From: Fibrobacter sp.
GTDB lineage: Bacteria; Fibrobacterota; Fibrobacteria; Fibrobacterales; Fibrobacteraceae
Length of the DNA stretch: 64,000 nucleotides
Direction: 5' to 3'
Assembly: GCA_031271785.1 (NCBI GenBank)
Contig: JAISUZ010000112.1
Span: forward strand, 1-64,000
The position numbers and the translations under genes were made by a program. The notes below the pieces were generated by a model. It was not told where the DNA came from and ran no database searches. It worked only from the letters and a program-made list of their open reading frames with translations. Each line of letters opens with the position of its first letter. Within the stretch, counting starts at the first letter, position 1. Positions 32,701-41,961 of this stretch are shown one piece after another.

Positions 32701-34346
32701 TAGCGTTCTCCTGGGTTAGATGGGTTCCGGATGGCGTCCCACGCTTTGTCCACAAGTTCTTTTTCGATATTCGGAATTTTTCGCACGGCTCCGATTCGGG
32801 TCGGGAGAATATAAACGCGGCTGTTTTTCTCGGCTTTTTTATCAACGCCCATGGCGTTCCACGCTTCTTCCGTGTCCACGTCGAAAATCGCCGGGAGCCC
32901 GATGGCGTCCAGTAATTTTTGAACGCGCCGTTCGTCTTCTTTGCTCCACAGTTCGCAGAGAACGGCAAGCCGCCCTGCAACGCGCATTCCAAGACCTACG
33001 GCGATGCCGTGAGAGAACCGGTTGTAATTCGTGATTTTTTCAATGGCGTGACCGAAGGTGTGACCGTAATTGAGAATGGCGCGGAGTCCGGTTTCTTTTT
33101 CATCGATACCCACGACTTCCGCTTTGATTTCACAGCTGCGGCGAATAAGCTGCGTTAAAAAGCCGCTGTCTTTGGCGCGAATGGCGGAAATATTTTCTTC
33201 CATCAGCGCGAAAAATTCCGCGTCGTAAATTACACCGTATTTCACAATTTCCGCAAGTCCCGAAAGGTATTCGGATTCGGGGAGGGTCGCGAGAGCATCC
33301 AAATCGCAAATCACCGCGCGCGGCTGGTAAAATGCGCCGATCATGTTTTTCCCTTCCGGATGATTCACGGCGACTTTTCCGCCGACGGAGCTATCCACCA
33401 TGCTGAGGAGAGAAGTGGGAATTTGAATGAAAGGGATCCCGCGTTGATAAGTAGCGGCTCCAAAGCCCGCCATATCGCCGACCACGCCGCCGCCGAACTG
33501 CAAAAGGCAGGTTTTCCGCGTAAAGCGGCGGCGAAGCATGAATGTATAAAGCTGATTTAAACTGCTGAGAGATTTGTTCACCTCTCCGGCACGGAATTTA
33601 AACACCGGGCACCCGCCCGCCTGATACCGCAATTGCGTTAATTTATTTGCTTGCGCTTTGGCGACATTCGAATCGGTACAAACGAGAAAACTATGGCTCG
33701 GCGAAATCCGTAAACCTTCGAGCAAAACGCCGGCGGTATCCGCCAGTTGATGCCCGATAAAAATCGGGTAACGTTCTCCGGATTTTGTTTCCACATTCAA
33801 GGCGTGTGTGTCCCAAAAACGAAGGAGCTGCATAATATGTTCGGTGATATGCTCTTCGGAACTTGCATCGGAAGTTTCTACGCTGAAATCGGCGAGCTTG
33901 TAATAAACTTCTCTTTCCGCAAGCATCGTTCGGATTTTTTCAAGCCGCTCTTCCGGAGAAAGTCCGATCATGAGAGGGCGCGTATTTTTTCGGGCAATGC
34001 GTTCCGAAAGCACATTTTCCTCTGCCCAAAGCCGGATCAGGAGCCCCGATTTGTGAATCGCCGTAACAACAGCGCTTTGCGTTAAGGAGCCGCCGCCGAG
34101 AGAAATAATTTTCGGGACCGGATCTTCCGCAATTTCGTGAATGAGGTCGTATTCCATTTTCCGGAAAACCGCTTCGCCTTCTTCCTGAAAAATCTCGGTA
34201 ATGGTTTTCCCGGTACGTTCCGAAATCAATTGATCGGTATCGATAAAATCGCGTTCCAGTCTTTTCGCGAGGGCGCGCCCCACGCGGGTTTTTCCGCTTG
34301 CCATGAAACCGGTGAAATAAATATGACGATTTTGATTGAAATTCAT
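32700..34346 (-). CDS. aroKB: Fused shikimate kinase / 3-dehydroquinate synthase
   Basis: 548 residues. Residues 1-170 are shikimate kinase (Walker A TGFMASGKTRVGRALA, DTDQLISERTGKTI). Residues about 180-548 are dehydroquinate synthase (QFGGGVVGDMAGFGAATYQR, IPTSLLSMVDSSVGGKVAVN, ILNYGHTFGHAIEKI with the zinc His). The two catalyse non-consecutive steps of the shikimate pathway. Both active sites look intact and no frame break joins them, so it is a true fusion. aroE ends 7 bp upstream. Confidence 0.95.
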   Translation of the reverse strand: MNFNQNRHIYFTGFMASGKTRVGRALAKRLERDFIDTDQLISERTGKTITEIFQEEGEAVFRKMEYDLIHEIAEDPVPKIISLGGGSLTQSAVVTAIHKSGLLIRLWAEENVLSERIARKNTRPLMIGLSPEERLEKIRTMLAEREVYYKLADFSVETSDASSEEHITEHIMQLLRFWDTHALNVETKSGERYPIFIGHQLADTAGVLLEGLRISPSHSFLVCTDSNVAKAQANKLTQLRYQAGGCPVFKFRAGEVNKSLSSLNQLYTFMLRRRFTRKTCLLQFGGGVVGDMAGFGAATYQRGIPFIQIPTSLLSMVDSSVGGKVAVNHPEGKNMIGAFYQPRAVICDLDALATLPESEYLSGLAEIVKYGVIYDAEFFALMEENISAIRAKDSGFLTQLIRRSCEIKAEVVGIDEKETGLRAILNYGHTFGHAIEKITNYNRFSHGIAVGLGMRVAGRLAVLCELWSKEDERRVQKLLDAIGLPAIFDVDTEEAWNAMGVDKKAEKNSRVYILPTRIGAVRKIPNIEKELVDKAWDAIRNPSNPGER

Positions 34347-34353
34347 TTTAACC

Positions 34354-35217
34354 TCAAAGACCGATCGCTTGTTTCATAACGGAAATATCCGCTTGATAGC
34401 CGGGAAACCAATATTCAAAACTGACGGCGCCCTGATGCACGAGCATTCCTTTACCGCCGATGGCTTTGCAGCCTCTCGCTGCGGCATCTTGAAGGAGTTT
34501 TGTTTTTTCGGGATTGTAAACAATATCGTAAACCGTCATGCCGGAATGAATCGTGTGCGCGCTCAAAGGCGATTCGTTATTGTTCGGCGACATGCCCACC
34601 GAGGTGGCGTTGATCACCACTTCGATTTTCGGAAATATTTTTTCAAAATCAGAGAAGGCGCAGAAAGAAACCGGATTTTGATTTTCCGGAAAAACCTCGT
34701 TTAATTTTTGTACCAAAACATTACCTTTAGCCGAATCACGGCATACAATCGTAAGTTTAGCGCTTTTCTCTAAAAGGGCAAACGCAATAGCGCGCGCGGC
34801 TCCGCCGCTCCCGAGAAGGGCAACCCGTTTTCCGCGAACCAAAATTCCGTGCTCCTCCAAATTCCGGAGAGCGCCGTAAGGGTCGGTGGTGGTTCCCATA
34901 AGCGTTCCGCCGATCACACCGTCTTTCCAGTAAAGTGTATTCACGCTTTGGGTAAATGCGGAAACCGGCGAAAGTTCATCCAAAAAAGGAATGACCGCTT
35001 CTTTAAAAGGGATCGTCACATTCGCACCGCGGAACCGCATGGCGCGAAACCCTTGAATTGCTTCCCGAAGAGAATCCGCAGAAGGGCAAACGGGAACATA
35101 AACCGCGGGAATATGCAAATGCTCCAAAAGCGCGTTGTGCATCGCCGGAGAAAGCGTATGAGAAATCGGATTGCCAAATACGGCGAGCAATTCCGTTTTG
35201 CCGGTAATCGGAGCCAC
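34354..35217 (-). CDS. aroE: Shikimate dehydrogenase
   Basis: 287 residues. Substrate motif GNPISHTLSPAMHNALLEHL, catalytic Lys in NVTIPFKEAVIPFLDEL, NADP loop ALLGSGGAARAIAFALLE. Reduces 3-dehydroshikimate with NADPH. First gene of the aroE-aroKB-reductase operon; it diverges from der with 88 bp between starts. Confidence 0.95.
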   Translation of the reverse strand: MAPITGKTELLAVFGNPISHTLSPAMHNALLEHLHIPAVYVPVCPSADSLREAIQGFRAMRFRGANVTIPFKEAVIPFLDELSPVSAFTQSVNTLYWKDGVIGGTLMGTTTDPYGALRNLEEHGILVRGKRVALLGSGGAARAIAFALLEKSAKLTIVCRDSAKGNVLVQKLNEVFPENQNPVSFCAFSDFEKIFPKIEVVINATSVGMSPNNNESPLSAHTIHSGMTVYDIVYNPEKTKLLQDAAARGCKAIGGKGMLVHQGAVSFEYWFPGYQADISVMKQAIGL

Positions 35218-35305
35218 TAAAAACCTCTATGAATCTTGTTCAAAATATATAATCTATTTGGCTTCGGAGAAAGAACGGCCGCTTTTTAATTTCTATATTG
35301 AGCCC

Positions 35306-36739
35306 GTGCCATCACTACCTATTGTATGTATTGTCGGACGCCCGAATGTGGGTAAGTCCTCCCTTTTTAACCGGATTCTCGGCCGGCGTGCCGCGGTGGT
35401 TTCCGATCGTGACGGCGTGACCCGCGATCGCCACTACCAAACGGCGGTTTACAAGCAAAGAGAATTCACGCTGGTCGATACCGGCGGATTCTTGCCCGAC
35501 GATTCCGTTGACGTACTCGCCGACAGCGTGCGCGCTCAAATTTTTGCCGCCATGAGCGAAGCGGATTTGATTCTTTTCATGGTGGATATCCGCGTGGGCG
35601 TTTCCGCGCTGGATTTGCAGTTTGCCCGCATGGTGCAGCGCCTTGACAAGCAAGTGATTTTGGTCGCCAACAAAAGCGAAAAAGAAACCGACCGTCAGGA
35701 AAACTGGTCGTTTCTCACGCTCGGTTTCGGACAACCGCGCACCATCAGCGCGCTGACCGGTTACGCCTGCCTTTCGCTTCTCGACGAAGTGATAGAACTT
35801 TTGCCGCATACCAAATCCGGAAAAGACCGCGAAACGCGCCCGATTCGCTTTGCGATTCTCGGCCGCCCGAACGCCGGAAAAAGCACGCTCCTCAACCGTA
35901 TTTTGGGAGAAGAACGCGCTGTGGTTTCCGATATTCCGGGCACCACCCGCGATTCCATCGACTGCCGGTTTGTGATTGACGGCACGCCGTTTGTCGTCAC
36001 GGATACCGCGGGCCTCCGCAAAAAAGCCCGTGTCTCGGACGAAGTGGAAACCTTCAGCAACATGAGAACGCTCGAAAGTATCCGCCGCTCCGATGTTTGC
36101 CTTTTAATGCTCGATGTCACGCGCGGATTTGATATTCAGGATTTCCGGATCATTGCCGAAATCCGCAAAGCCGGAAAAGGTTTAATTCTTTTGCTGAACA
36201 AATGGGATATTCTCCCCGGGAAAACGGAAAAATCGTTCGACCGTTTTGTAAAAGATATTTTGGAGCGCGATCCGATGCTCGAATGGGTCCCGATCCTTTC
36301 GATCAGCGCCAAAGAAGGACTCCGCATTCACCGCGTGATTCAGGAAATCAAAACCGTGTATCACAATACCCGCCGCGTTCTCGGCAGAGACCGCGTAGCG
36401 GAAGTATTTGCCGCGGCGGTAGAAAAAAATCCGCACCCGACGCGCCATTCGCGCCCGATCCGTTTGAATCGCGCCTGCCAGATTATGGTGGAACCGCCGG
36501 TAATTTCCATTGAAACGAAAACGCCGGAGTTTATCGACGAATCTTACAAGCGTTACCTGCTGAAACATTTTTTTGAAGAATTTCAGTTGCGCGGCGCCCC
36601 TTTACGTTTAAATTTTGATCAAAGATTAACTCTTCGAAAGGATGAAGAACTTGAGCAGTTTACTGAGTCTTCCAATAGCCTACCTCCTCGGATCCATTCC
36701 GTCGGCGGTGTGGATCGCAAAACTCGCCAAAGGCATTGA
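35306..36739 (+). CDS. der: Ribosome-assembly GTPase Der (EngA)
   Basis: 477 residues from a GTG start at 35306. Two GTPase domains in tandem, GRPNVGKSSLF with DTGG and GRPNAGKSTLL with DTAGLRKK, then a KH-like domain (about 350-445, RHSRPIRLNRACQIMVEPP). It acts in 50S subunit maturation. The reading frame runs about 30 residues past the usual end and overlaps plsY by 98 bp. An upstream in-frame ATG at 35171 would lie inside aroE and is rejected. Confidence 0.93.
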   Translation: MPSLPIVCIVGRPNVGKSSLFNRILGRRAAVVSDRDGVTRDRHYQTAVYKQREFTLVDTGGFLPDDSVDVLADSVRAQIFAAMSEADLILFMVDIRVGVSALDLQFARMVQRLDKQVILVANKSEKETDRQENWSFLTLGFGQPRTISALTGYACLSLLDEVIELLPHTKSGKDRETRPIRFAILGRPNAGKSTLLNRILGEERAVVSDIPGTTRDSIDCRFVIDGTPFVVTDTAGLRKKARVSDEVETFSNMRTLESIRRSDVCLLMLDVTRGFDIQDFRIIAEIRKAGKGLILLLNKWDILPGKTEKSFDRFVKDILERDPMLEWVPILSISAKEGLRIHRVIQEIKTVYHNTRRVLGRDRVAEVFAAAVEKNPHPTRHSRPIRLNRACQIMVEPPVISIETKTPEFIDESYKRYLLKHFFEEFQLRGAPLRLNFDQRLTLRKDEELEQFTESSNSLPPRIHSVGGVDRKTRQRH

Positions 36740-37346
36740 TATCCGCGAATACGGTTCCAAGAACGCGGGGCTTACGAATGTGTTCCGCGTTCTCGGCTGG
36801 AAACCCGCGATTCCTGTGGTAGTGATTGATCTTTTAAAAGGTTTTCTCGCGCCGACGATTGCCGCAGTATGGAACGCGCATACGGTCGCTGCCGGCGGTC
36901 CGGACTTTTTTTGGCTCCCGCTTGCCGCCGGCGTTTTGGTGATTCTCGGCCATAGCTTCACTTGCTTTGCCGGATTCCGCGGCGGAAAAGGCGTACTCAC
37001 GGCGCTCGGCGTATTTCTCGCGCTCATGCCGGTAACGGCTCTCGTGTGTTTAGCCGTTTGGGCATTGCTCACTTTCACAACCAAGTATGTGAGCGTGGGG
37101 AGCATCAGCGCCTGCGTGTGCCTTGCAGTACTTCCGGTCATTGGCTTTCTCAAACCGGACATTTATCCTGATAAAATTTCGGCAGGGCTTTTGATATTGT
37201 GCCTTGCCGTTGCCGTTTTTGTAATTGTAAAACATCGCGCCAATATTGTGCGGTTATTAAACGGAACGGAAAACGGATTTGGCTCTAAACGCCGGACGCC
37301 CAAAGATGAGCTGCCGGCGGCAGGATTCTCAAAGAAGGAATTGTAG
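36642..37346 (+). CDS. plsY: Acyl-phosphate:glycerol-3-phosphate acyltransferase PlsY
   Basis: 234 residues with about five membrane helices. The N-terminal AYLLGSIPSAVWIAKLAKG, GSKNAGLTNVFRVLG and GHSFTCFAGFRGGKGV are the three conserved PlsY motifs that face the active site. Makes lysophosphatidic acid, the substrate of PlsC at 20.7 kb. The ATG at 36642 abuts AAAGG; a TTG at 36651 has better spacing. The start lies within the der frame. Confidence 0.92.
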   Translation: MKNLSSLLSLPIAYLLGSIPSAVWIAKLAKGIDIREYGSKNAGLTNVFRVLGWKPAIPVVVIDLLKGFLAPTIAAVWNAHTVAAGGPDFFWLPLAAGVLVILGHSFTCFAGFRGGKGVLTALGVFLALMPVTALVCLAVWALLTFTTKYVSVGSISACVCLAVLPVIGFLKPDIYPDKISAGLLILCLAVAVFVIVKHRANIVRLLNGTENGFGSKRRTPKDELPAAGFSKKEL

Positions 37347-37348
37347 AA

Positions 37349-38356
37349 ATGAAAGTCACGGTGTTAGGAACAGGAGCTTGGGGGCTTACGCTCGGACAAG
37401 TGCTTTATGAAAACGGTCATCAGGTTTCTTTTTGGACTCACGCGCAAGAAGAAGTCGATCTGTTAACGCGGGAACGCGAATATAAAGACAAACTCCCGGG
37501 TATTATTTTCCCGAAAGAATTTCATTATACCACGGACATGGAAAACGCGCTCGAAGGCGCGGAAATGGTACTTTTTGTCATTCCTTCTCAGTTTATGAAA
37601 GGAGTTGCCGCCAAACTCGGCGCGTGGAAACCGGCTGGGAAAACCCCTACGGTTGTTTGCGCCACCAAAGGAATTTTAGAAGGCTCGCTCCAACGCATGA
37701 GCGAAGTGATATTGTCTCAAGTCTCCTGGCTCACTCCGGAAAAAATGGTAACGTTCAGCGGCCCTTCGCACGCCGAAGAAGTCGCGCGCAAAATGTACAC
37801 GGCGATCGTAGCGGCAAGTCCCGGCAAAGAAGCCGCGGAGCTGGTGCAACATGTTATGAGTTGCCCTTACCTCCGGGTTTACACCTCCGAAGATATAATC
37901 GGCGTAGAACTTTGCGGATCGCTTAAAAATGTCATCGCAATCGCAAGCGGCGTCCTTTACGGCATCGGCGCAGGCGACAACACACGGGCAGCGCTCATCA
38001 CACGCGGGCAAGCGGAAATGCGCCGCCTCGGCATGGCGCTCGGCGCAAACCCTCACACCTTCGCCGGACTCGCCGGCATGGGCGATTTAATCGTCACTTG
38101 CCTCTCCGAACATAGCCGCAACCGTTATGTCGGCGAACACATCGGCCGCGGAGAAACGCTCGAACAAATCTTAAGCGGCATGAAAATGGTCGCAGAAGGC
38201 GTCCCCTCTTGCCGCAGCGTCAAGGAACTCGCAGAGAAAGTCGGCGTGGAACTTCCGATTGTGAACGTTGTGTACGAAGTACTTTTCCACGGAAGAGAAC
38301 CGAACGAAGCCATTCAGGAACTGATGCTGCGCGAACTCAAACCCGAATTGGATTAA
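37349..38356 (+). CDS. gpsA: NAD(P)-dependent glycerol-3-phosphate dehydrogenase
   Basis: 335 residues. NAD motif VLGTGAWGLTLGQVL, CATKGILEG, SGPSHAEEVAR and the catalytic region LCGSLKNVIAIASGVLYGIG with GLAGMGDLIVTC. Supplies glycerol-3-phosphate to PlsY, encoded 2 bp upstream, so the plsY-gpsA pair is functional. Confidence 0.95.
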   Translation: MKVTVLGTGAWGLTLGQVLYENGHQVSFWTHAQEEVDLLTREREYKDKLPGIIFPKEFHYTTDMENALEGAEMVLFVIPSQFMKGVAAKLGAWKPAGKTPTVVCATKGILEGSLQRMSEVILSQVSWLTPEKMVTFSGPSHAEEVARKMYTAIVAASPGKEAAELVQHVMSCPYLRVYTSEDIIGVELCGSLKNVIAIASGVLYGIGAGDNTRAALITRGQAEMRRLGMALGANPHTFAGLAGMGDLIVTCLSEHSRNRYVGEHIGRGETLEQILSGMKMVAEGVPSCRSVKELAEKVGVELPIVNVVYEVLFHGREPNEAIQELMLRELKPELD

Positions 38357-39230
38357 ACTTGTTTTGACTTTTGGCGTGCCCCGGCGCATTCATATAAAAC
38401 CGGCATGAAAACCGCGCCGGGCCGGCGTAGCTCCGGGCTACCCGCTGGTCGGTGCTGCGCACTGCGCGCAAGCGCGCACCCTCCGCTTGCCTCACGCGAA
38501 GAAAAGGCATTCGTATATGCCTCCAAAAACATTGTCAGCACGCAAGCGTATTGACGTTGTTTTACCGCATCAATTAAGTACGTTCCGACATGGTAAAACT
38601 TTCCAAAAGTGCGGTGATACTTATTACCGCATCAATAGAATTGCCCGATTATGTAAGACTTTTCAAGTCTGCGGTGATGCTTATTTTACGGCATATACAA
38701 ACGCCTTAAAAATGTAAAATGCAACTCAAGTTCCTCGGGTATGAAATGTCGGGAATAGAAATGTGATTCCGGATTTCGATTCACAATTGAAACAGGACAA
38801 TAACGGCGGCAGGGGTCGAATATTTTCGACCCGGTTTTAGAGCGGAAAAACTTGTTTCCGTTACTGCGAGCCGAAGGCGCGGCAGTCCATTTTCTTGCCA
38901 TGGCGAGAGCATAGCTCGCGGCCATCGTTCCTCCTTGGATCGCTTCACGCGTTCACGATGACAAAAAGAGGGGGCTCCGATAACGGTGAGTTTTCAATAA
39001 CTGAAACATGTAAAACGTTTCAATAAGAACGTTCTAACAAAACAAAAAAATCGGCGCCGCTACCTTGTCCCATTTCCCAAGGTTTCCAAGTGAGAAGAAC
39101 AAACTCGTACGGGTTACTATCCCTCGCGCGTTAGTGTTCGCCACCGGAGAAAATAAGAATATTGAGCAGAAGAGCTTACAAACTCTAACCTTCGGTTATT
39201 ATATTTATAAGCTATGGAAAGCAGGTATTT
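38357..39230. repeat. Repeat island: composite, family B x2, family D, family C
   Basis: 38373-38520 composite copy (see its entry). 38574-38615 and 38626-38675 are two family B copies side by side, both ACCGCA...TGCGGT. 38687-38835 is family D, reverse complement of 25169-25310. 38858-38935 matches the first half of family C at 3774-3838. From about 38960 to 39230 no repeat or gene is seen; it must hold the promoter of the DUF4321 gene. Confidence 0.75.
38373..38520 (+). repeat. Composite structured repeat, chimeric type 1/type 2 (copy 5)
   Basis: Starts GGCGTGCCCCGGCGC 16 bp after the gpsA stop. The body is type 1 (CTCCGGGCTACCCGC, small hairpin TGCGCGC-aa-GCGCGCA at 38463-38478), but the distal end is type 2 (CTCACGCGAAGAAAAGGCAT with the GGCAT/ATGCC hairpin). 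This shows that the modules recombine. Confidence 0.8.
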
Positions 39231-39551
39231 ATGACCCGTAAAAATGAATTAGGAAAACTGATCCTCTTTATTTTTCTCGGACTCCTCATCGGAGGAATCC
39301 TCGGAGAGAGCCTCGGGCTTCTGTTCGGAGAAATCGGAAAAGCGATCAACGGCTCTTACGACAACGTAGTGCGTTCGTTTTTTGTCGCGGACTGGCCTTT
39401 AAGTTTTAACTTCGGCGTAGGCGAAAAACCGGTAGTCCTCGACCTTTACATGATCAAACTCTCATTTGGTTTCGGCTTAAAATTAAATACGGTAAGTATT
39501 CTCGGAATGCTTGTTTCCCTTTATATTATGAAGTGGTCTGGAGAACGCTAG
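39231..39551 (+). CDS. DUF4321 small membrane protein
   Basis: 106 residues. Two hydrophobic segments (about 9-28 and 75-100). GKLILFIFLGLLIGGILGE and KLSFGFGLKLNTVSILGMLV match DUF4321, a family of unknown function found beside cell-envelope or division genes in many phyla. Starts 2 bp before gatA and likely shares its transcript. Confidence 0.85.
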   Translation: MTRKNELGKLILFIFLGLLIGGILGESLGLLFGEIGKAINGSYDNVVRSFFVADWPLSFNFGVGEKPVVLDLYMIKLSFGFGLKLNTVSILGMLVSLYIMKWSGER

Positions 39552-39553
39552 CA

Positions 39554-40972
39554 ATGGATTCTATTAAAACGCTCGGGCAAAAATTAACCGACGGTTCCGT
39601 AACAGCAGAAAAACTAACGCAAGAGGCACTTGAAAAGGCAAAAGCAAAATCAAGCTTAAACGCCTTTATCTCTCTTCTCGACGAAAGAGCCCTGGAGCAC
39701 GCCCAAGCTTCGGACAAACGAAGAGCCGAAGGAAAATCCCTCGGTATTTTGGACGGCGTTCCGGTAGCGGTAAAAGACAATTTGTGCTTAAAAAACACGA
39801 GAACCACCGCAGCTTCGCATATTTTAGACAAGTTCATTTCCCCTTATACCGCCACCGCGCTTGAAAAACTCGAAGCCGCGGGCGCCGTCATTATCGGGAA
39901 AACGAACATGGACGAATTCGCCATGGGTTCCTCCAATGAAAACTCTTACTACGGCGCGGTCAAAAACCCGCTTGACGAAACCCGCGTACCGGGCGGCTCT
40001 TCCGGCGGCTCCGCAGTCGCCGTCGCCGCCGAAATCGTACCCGCCTCGCTCGGCTCCGACACCGGAGGCTCCATTCGCCAACCGGCGGCCTGCACCGGAA
40101 CAACGGGGTTAAAACCTACTTACGGGCGCGTATCCCGTTACGGATTAATCGCCTACGCCTCAAGCCTCGACCAAATCGGGCCTTTCGGCGCGAATACGGA
40201 AGACTGCGCTCATTTGCTTTCCGCCATCGCGGGCATTGACCCTCACGATAACACCACAAGCACGCGCCCCGCCGAAGATTTCTCCGCAAAACTCGGCGAA
40301 GGCGTTCAAGGAAAAGTCATCGGCGTACCCAAAGAATACTTCGACGACCCGGCCCTTGACAAAGAATGCAAAACCGCCATTCAAACAACGCTTGAAAAAC
40401 TCGAAAAAGAAGGCGCCAAGCTCCGCGAAATATCACTCCCGCAAATCAAACATGCCGTCGCGAGTTACTATATCATCGCCGCCGCAGAAGCCTCAAGCAA
40501 CTTAAGCCGTTTCGACGGCGTGCGTTACACCTACCGCAGCCCAAACGCCAAACAACTCTTTGACTTATACGCCATGTCGCGCTCCGAAGCCTTCGGAAAA
40601 GAAGTACAGCGCCGCATTCTCTTGGGCTCCTATGTATTAAGCTCCGGCTTTTACGATGCCTATTACGTACAAGCTCAAAAAGTACGCCGCCTCATCACCG
40701 ACGACTTCAACAACGCCTTCAAAACCTGCGATGTCATAGCAAGCCCCACCATGCCCGGGTTGCCGCTGCAAACGGGAATGAACGAAACAGACCCGATGGC
40801 GGTATATCTTTCTGATATTTACACGGTGAGCCTAAACCTCGCCGGACTTCCGGGAATATCACAGCCTTGCGGCACAGCGCATCGGTTCCCCGCAAGCATC
40901 CAATGGATCGGCAAACCGTTTCAGGAAACGGAACTCCTTTCCGTAGCCGCCGCCACCGAAAAAGTACGCTAA
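39554..40972 (+). CDS. gatA: Asp/Glu-tRNA(Asn/Gln) amidotransferase subunit A
   Basis: 472 residues of the amidase-signature family. Catalytic Lys74 in PVAVKDNLCL, Ser149 in GGSSGGSAVAVAAE and the nucleophile Ser173 in SDTGGSIRQPAACTG match the GatA triad by spacing. Releases ammonia from glutamine for Gln-tRNA synthesis with GatB and GatC, not encoded nearby. The ATG at 39554 follows the DUF4321 stop by 2 bp. The tRNA-Gln at 49.0 kb is a likely substrate. Confidence 0.95.
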   Translation: MDSIKTLGQKLTDGSVTAEKLTQEALEKAKAKSSLNAFISLLDERALEHAQASDKRRAEGKSLGILDGVPVAVKDNLCLKNTRTTAASHILDKFISPYTATALEKLEAAGAVIIGKTNMDEFAMGSSNENSYYGAVKNPLDETRVPGGSSGGSAVAVAAEIVPASLGSDTGGSIRQPAACTGTTGLKPTYGRVSRYGLIAYASSLDQIGPFGANTEDCAHLLSAIAGIDPHDNTTSTRPAEDFSAKLGEGVQGKVIGVPKEYFDDPALDKECKTAIQTTLEKLEKEGAKLREISLPQIKHAVASYYIIAAAEASSNLSRFDGVRYTYRSPNAKQLFDLYAMSRSEAFGKEVQRRILLGSYVLSSGFYDAYYVQAQKVRRLITDDFNNAFKTCDVIASPTMPGLPLQTGMNETDPMAVYLSDIYTVSLNLAGLPGISQPCGTAHRFPASIQWIGKPFQETELLSVAAATEKVR

Positions 40973-40991
40973 AATACTTTGTCCGTAACAT

Positions 40992-41258
40992 GGCGTGCCC
41001 CGGCGCCACCACCGTCACCCTGATCCTGAAACAAGTTCAGGATTCAGCATCCAAAAAAAGAACAAATTTGGATGCTTTGTGCATCAGTATCCACTATAAA
41101 GCGCCGGGTCGGCGTGTCTCCGGGCTACCCGCCGGTCGGTGCTGCGCACTGTGCGCTTCGCGCACACCCTCCGCCTGCCTCACGCGTCTTCGCGCGATTC
41201 CAACACTTTTTTCAAAACCGGAGCGGCTTCCAGCCTAAAGGTTTTGAAAAAAGTATTG
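40992..41258 (+). repeat. Composite structured repeat, type 1 with conserved-loop hairpin (copy 7)
   Basis: Starts GGCGTGCCCCGGCGC 19 bp after the gatA stop. The first stem (CCCCGGCGC/GCGCCGGG) has its loop filled by about 93 bp that include the palindrome ATCCTGAAAC/GTTCAGGAT. Then the type 1 body with hairpin TGTGCGC-ttc-GCGCACA (41150-41166), then a 19-bp hairpin (41201-41219 with 41240-41258) around the invariant 20-nt loop. Confidence 0.85.
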
Positions 41259-41907
41259 AGAACCGCGCTTAGGGATAAAAAATTACTGCCAAGTTCCTCG
41301 GGAATTGCAAACAAGGAATAAGTATCACCGCAGATTAGGAACGTTTTTCATGCCGGATTGCTCTATGATAATGCGATAACAAGTATCGGCATACTTTTAA
41401 AAAATCTTACATAACCTAACGAACTTAATAGGTACGCAAATAGGGACTTGGGACAAAGTTGCGATGCACACTTAAAAAGTTTTACATACAAATACGATCA
41501 ATATTGATGCATAAATGGGGAATAGAGAACTACACACACCATTTCCCGAAACTTTCATCACCCAATACGCTATAAAGAATCCATACAAAATACGAAACTA
41601 AGAAAAGCATTACATATTTATAATATAATAGAATACAAATAAAGAAAAAAGCTTATCTTTACAGAAAGCAGTTGGCGGACGATATGCGTACACAACTGCG
41701 TATATTTAGAAATTGTCGGCAATGCGGGACTGCATAGCATATTTTCCAAGCGAAAAAGATAGAGCGTTGCTGACAACTTTGGCGAAATCCGACAAAATGA
41801 ATGAGAATGGTGCAAAAATATTTTATAGATAGTTGTTTTTTTCCGTATCCGCTTCACTCAAATTTCATTGTCAATTCTACGTCGAAAAATGGAAAAAATC
41901 CTTAATT

Positions 41908-41937
41908 TTGCGTAAACATTCAGAGTGATTGTAATAT
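41908..41937 (+). promoter_or_regulatory. Likely promoter of the DUF262 pair
   Basis: TTGCGT (41908-41913), 18-bp spacer, TAATAT (41932-41937), 24 bp before the ATG at 41962. By pattern only. Confidence 0.45.
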
Positions 41938-41961
41938 ATTGAAAAACAAAAAGATAAAAAT

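Larger units (their letters stand above)
40973..41961. repeat. Repeat island and AT-rich leader before the DUF262 pair
   Basis: 40992-41258 composite copy 7. 41259-41330 matches the reverse complement of 56822-56890. 41327-41377 is a family B copy, with two more diverged B-like copies at about 41389-41445 and 41465-41515. From about 41580 the base composition drops to strongly AT-rich. 41710-41725 and 41764-41780 form a 16-bp imperfect inverted repeat. No gene; a promoter stands at 41908-41937. Confidence 0.7.

Noticed and set aside
35171-35305. Upstream extension of der to an ATG at 35171
   Set aside because: It would run inside aroE, and the extra 45 residues lack similarity to Der; the GTG at 35306 fits the family start.
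38574-38675. Two adjacent similar 45-50 bp units resembling a tiny CRISPR array
   Set aside because: The units are diverged palindromes with no spacer of constant length, the same unit occurs singly elsewhere, and no cas gene is present.
41072-41272. Open frames in the type 1 repeat (also 23127-23459, 23194-23400, 40867-41238)
   Set aside because: GC-rich palindromic repeat read in frame; the frames follow the repeat, not any protein family, and indels between copies shift them.
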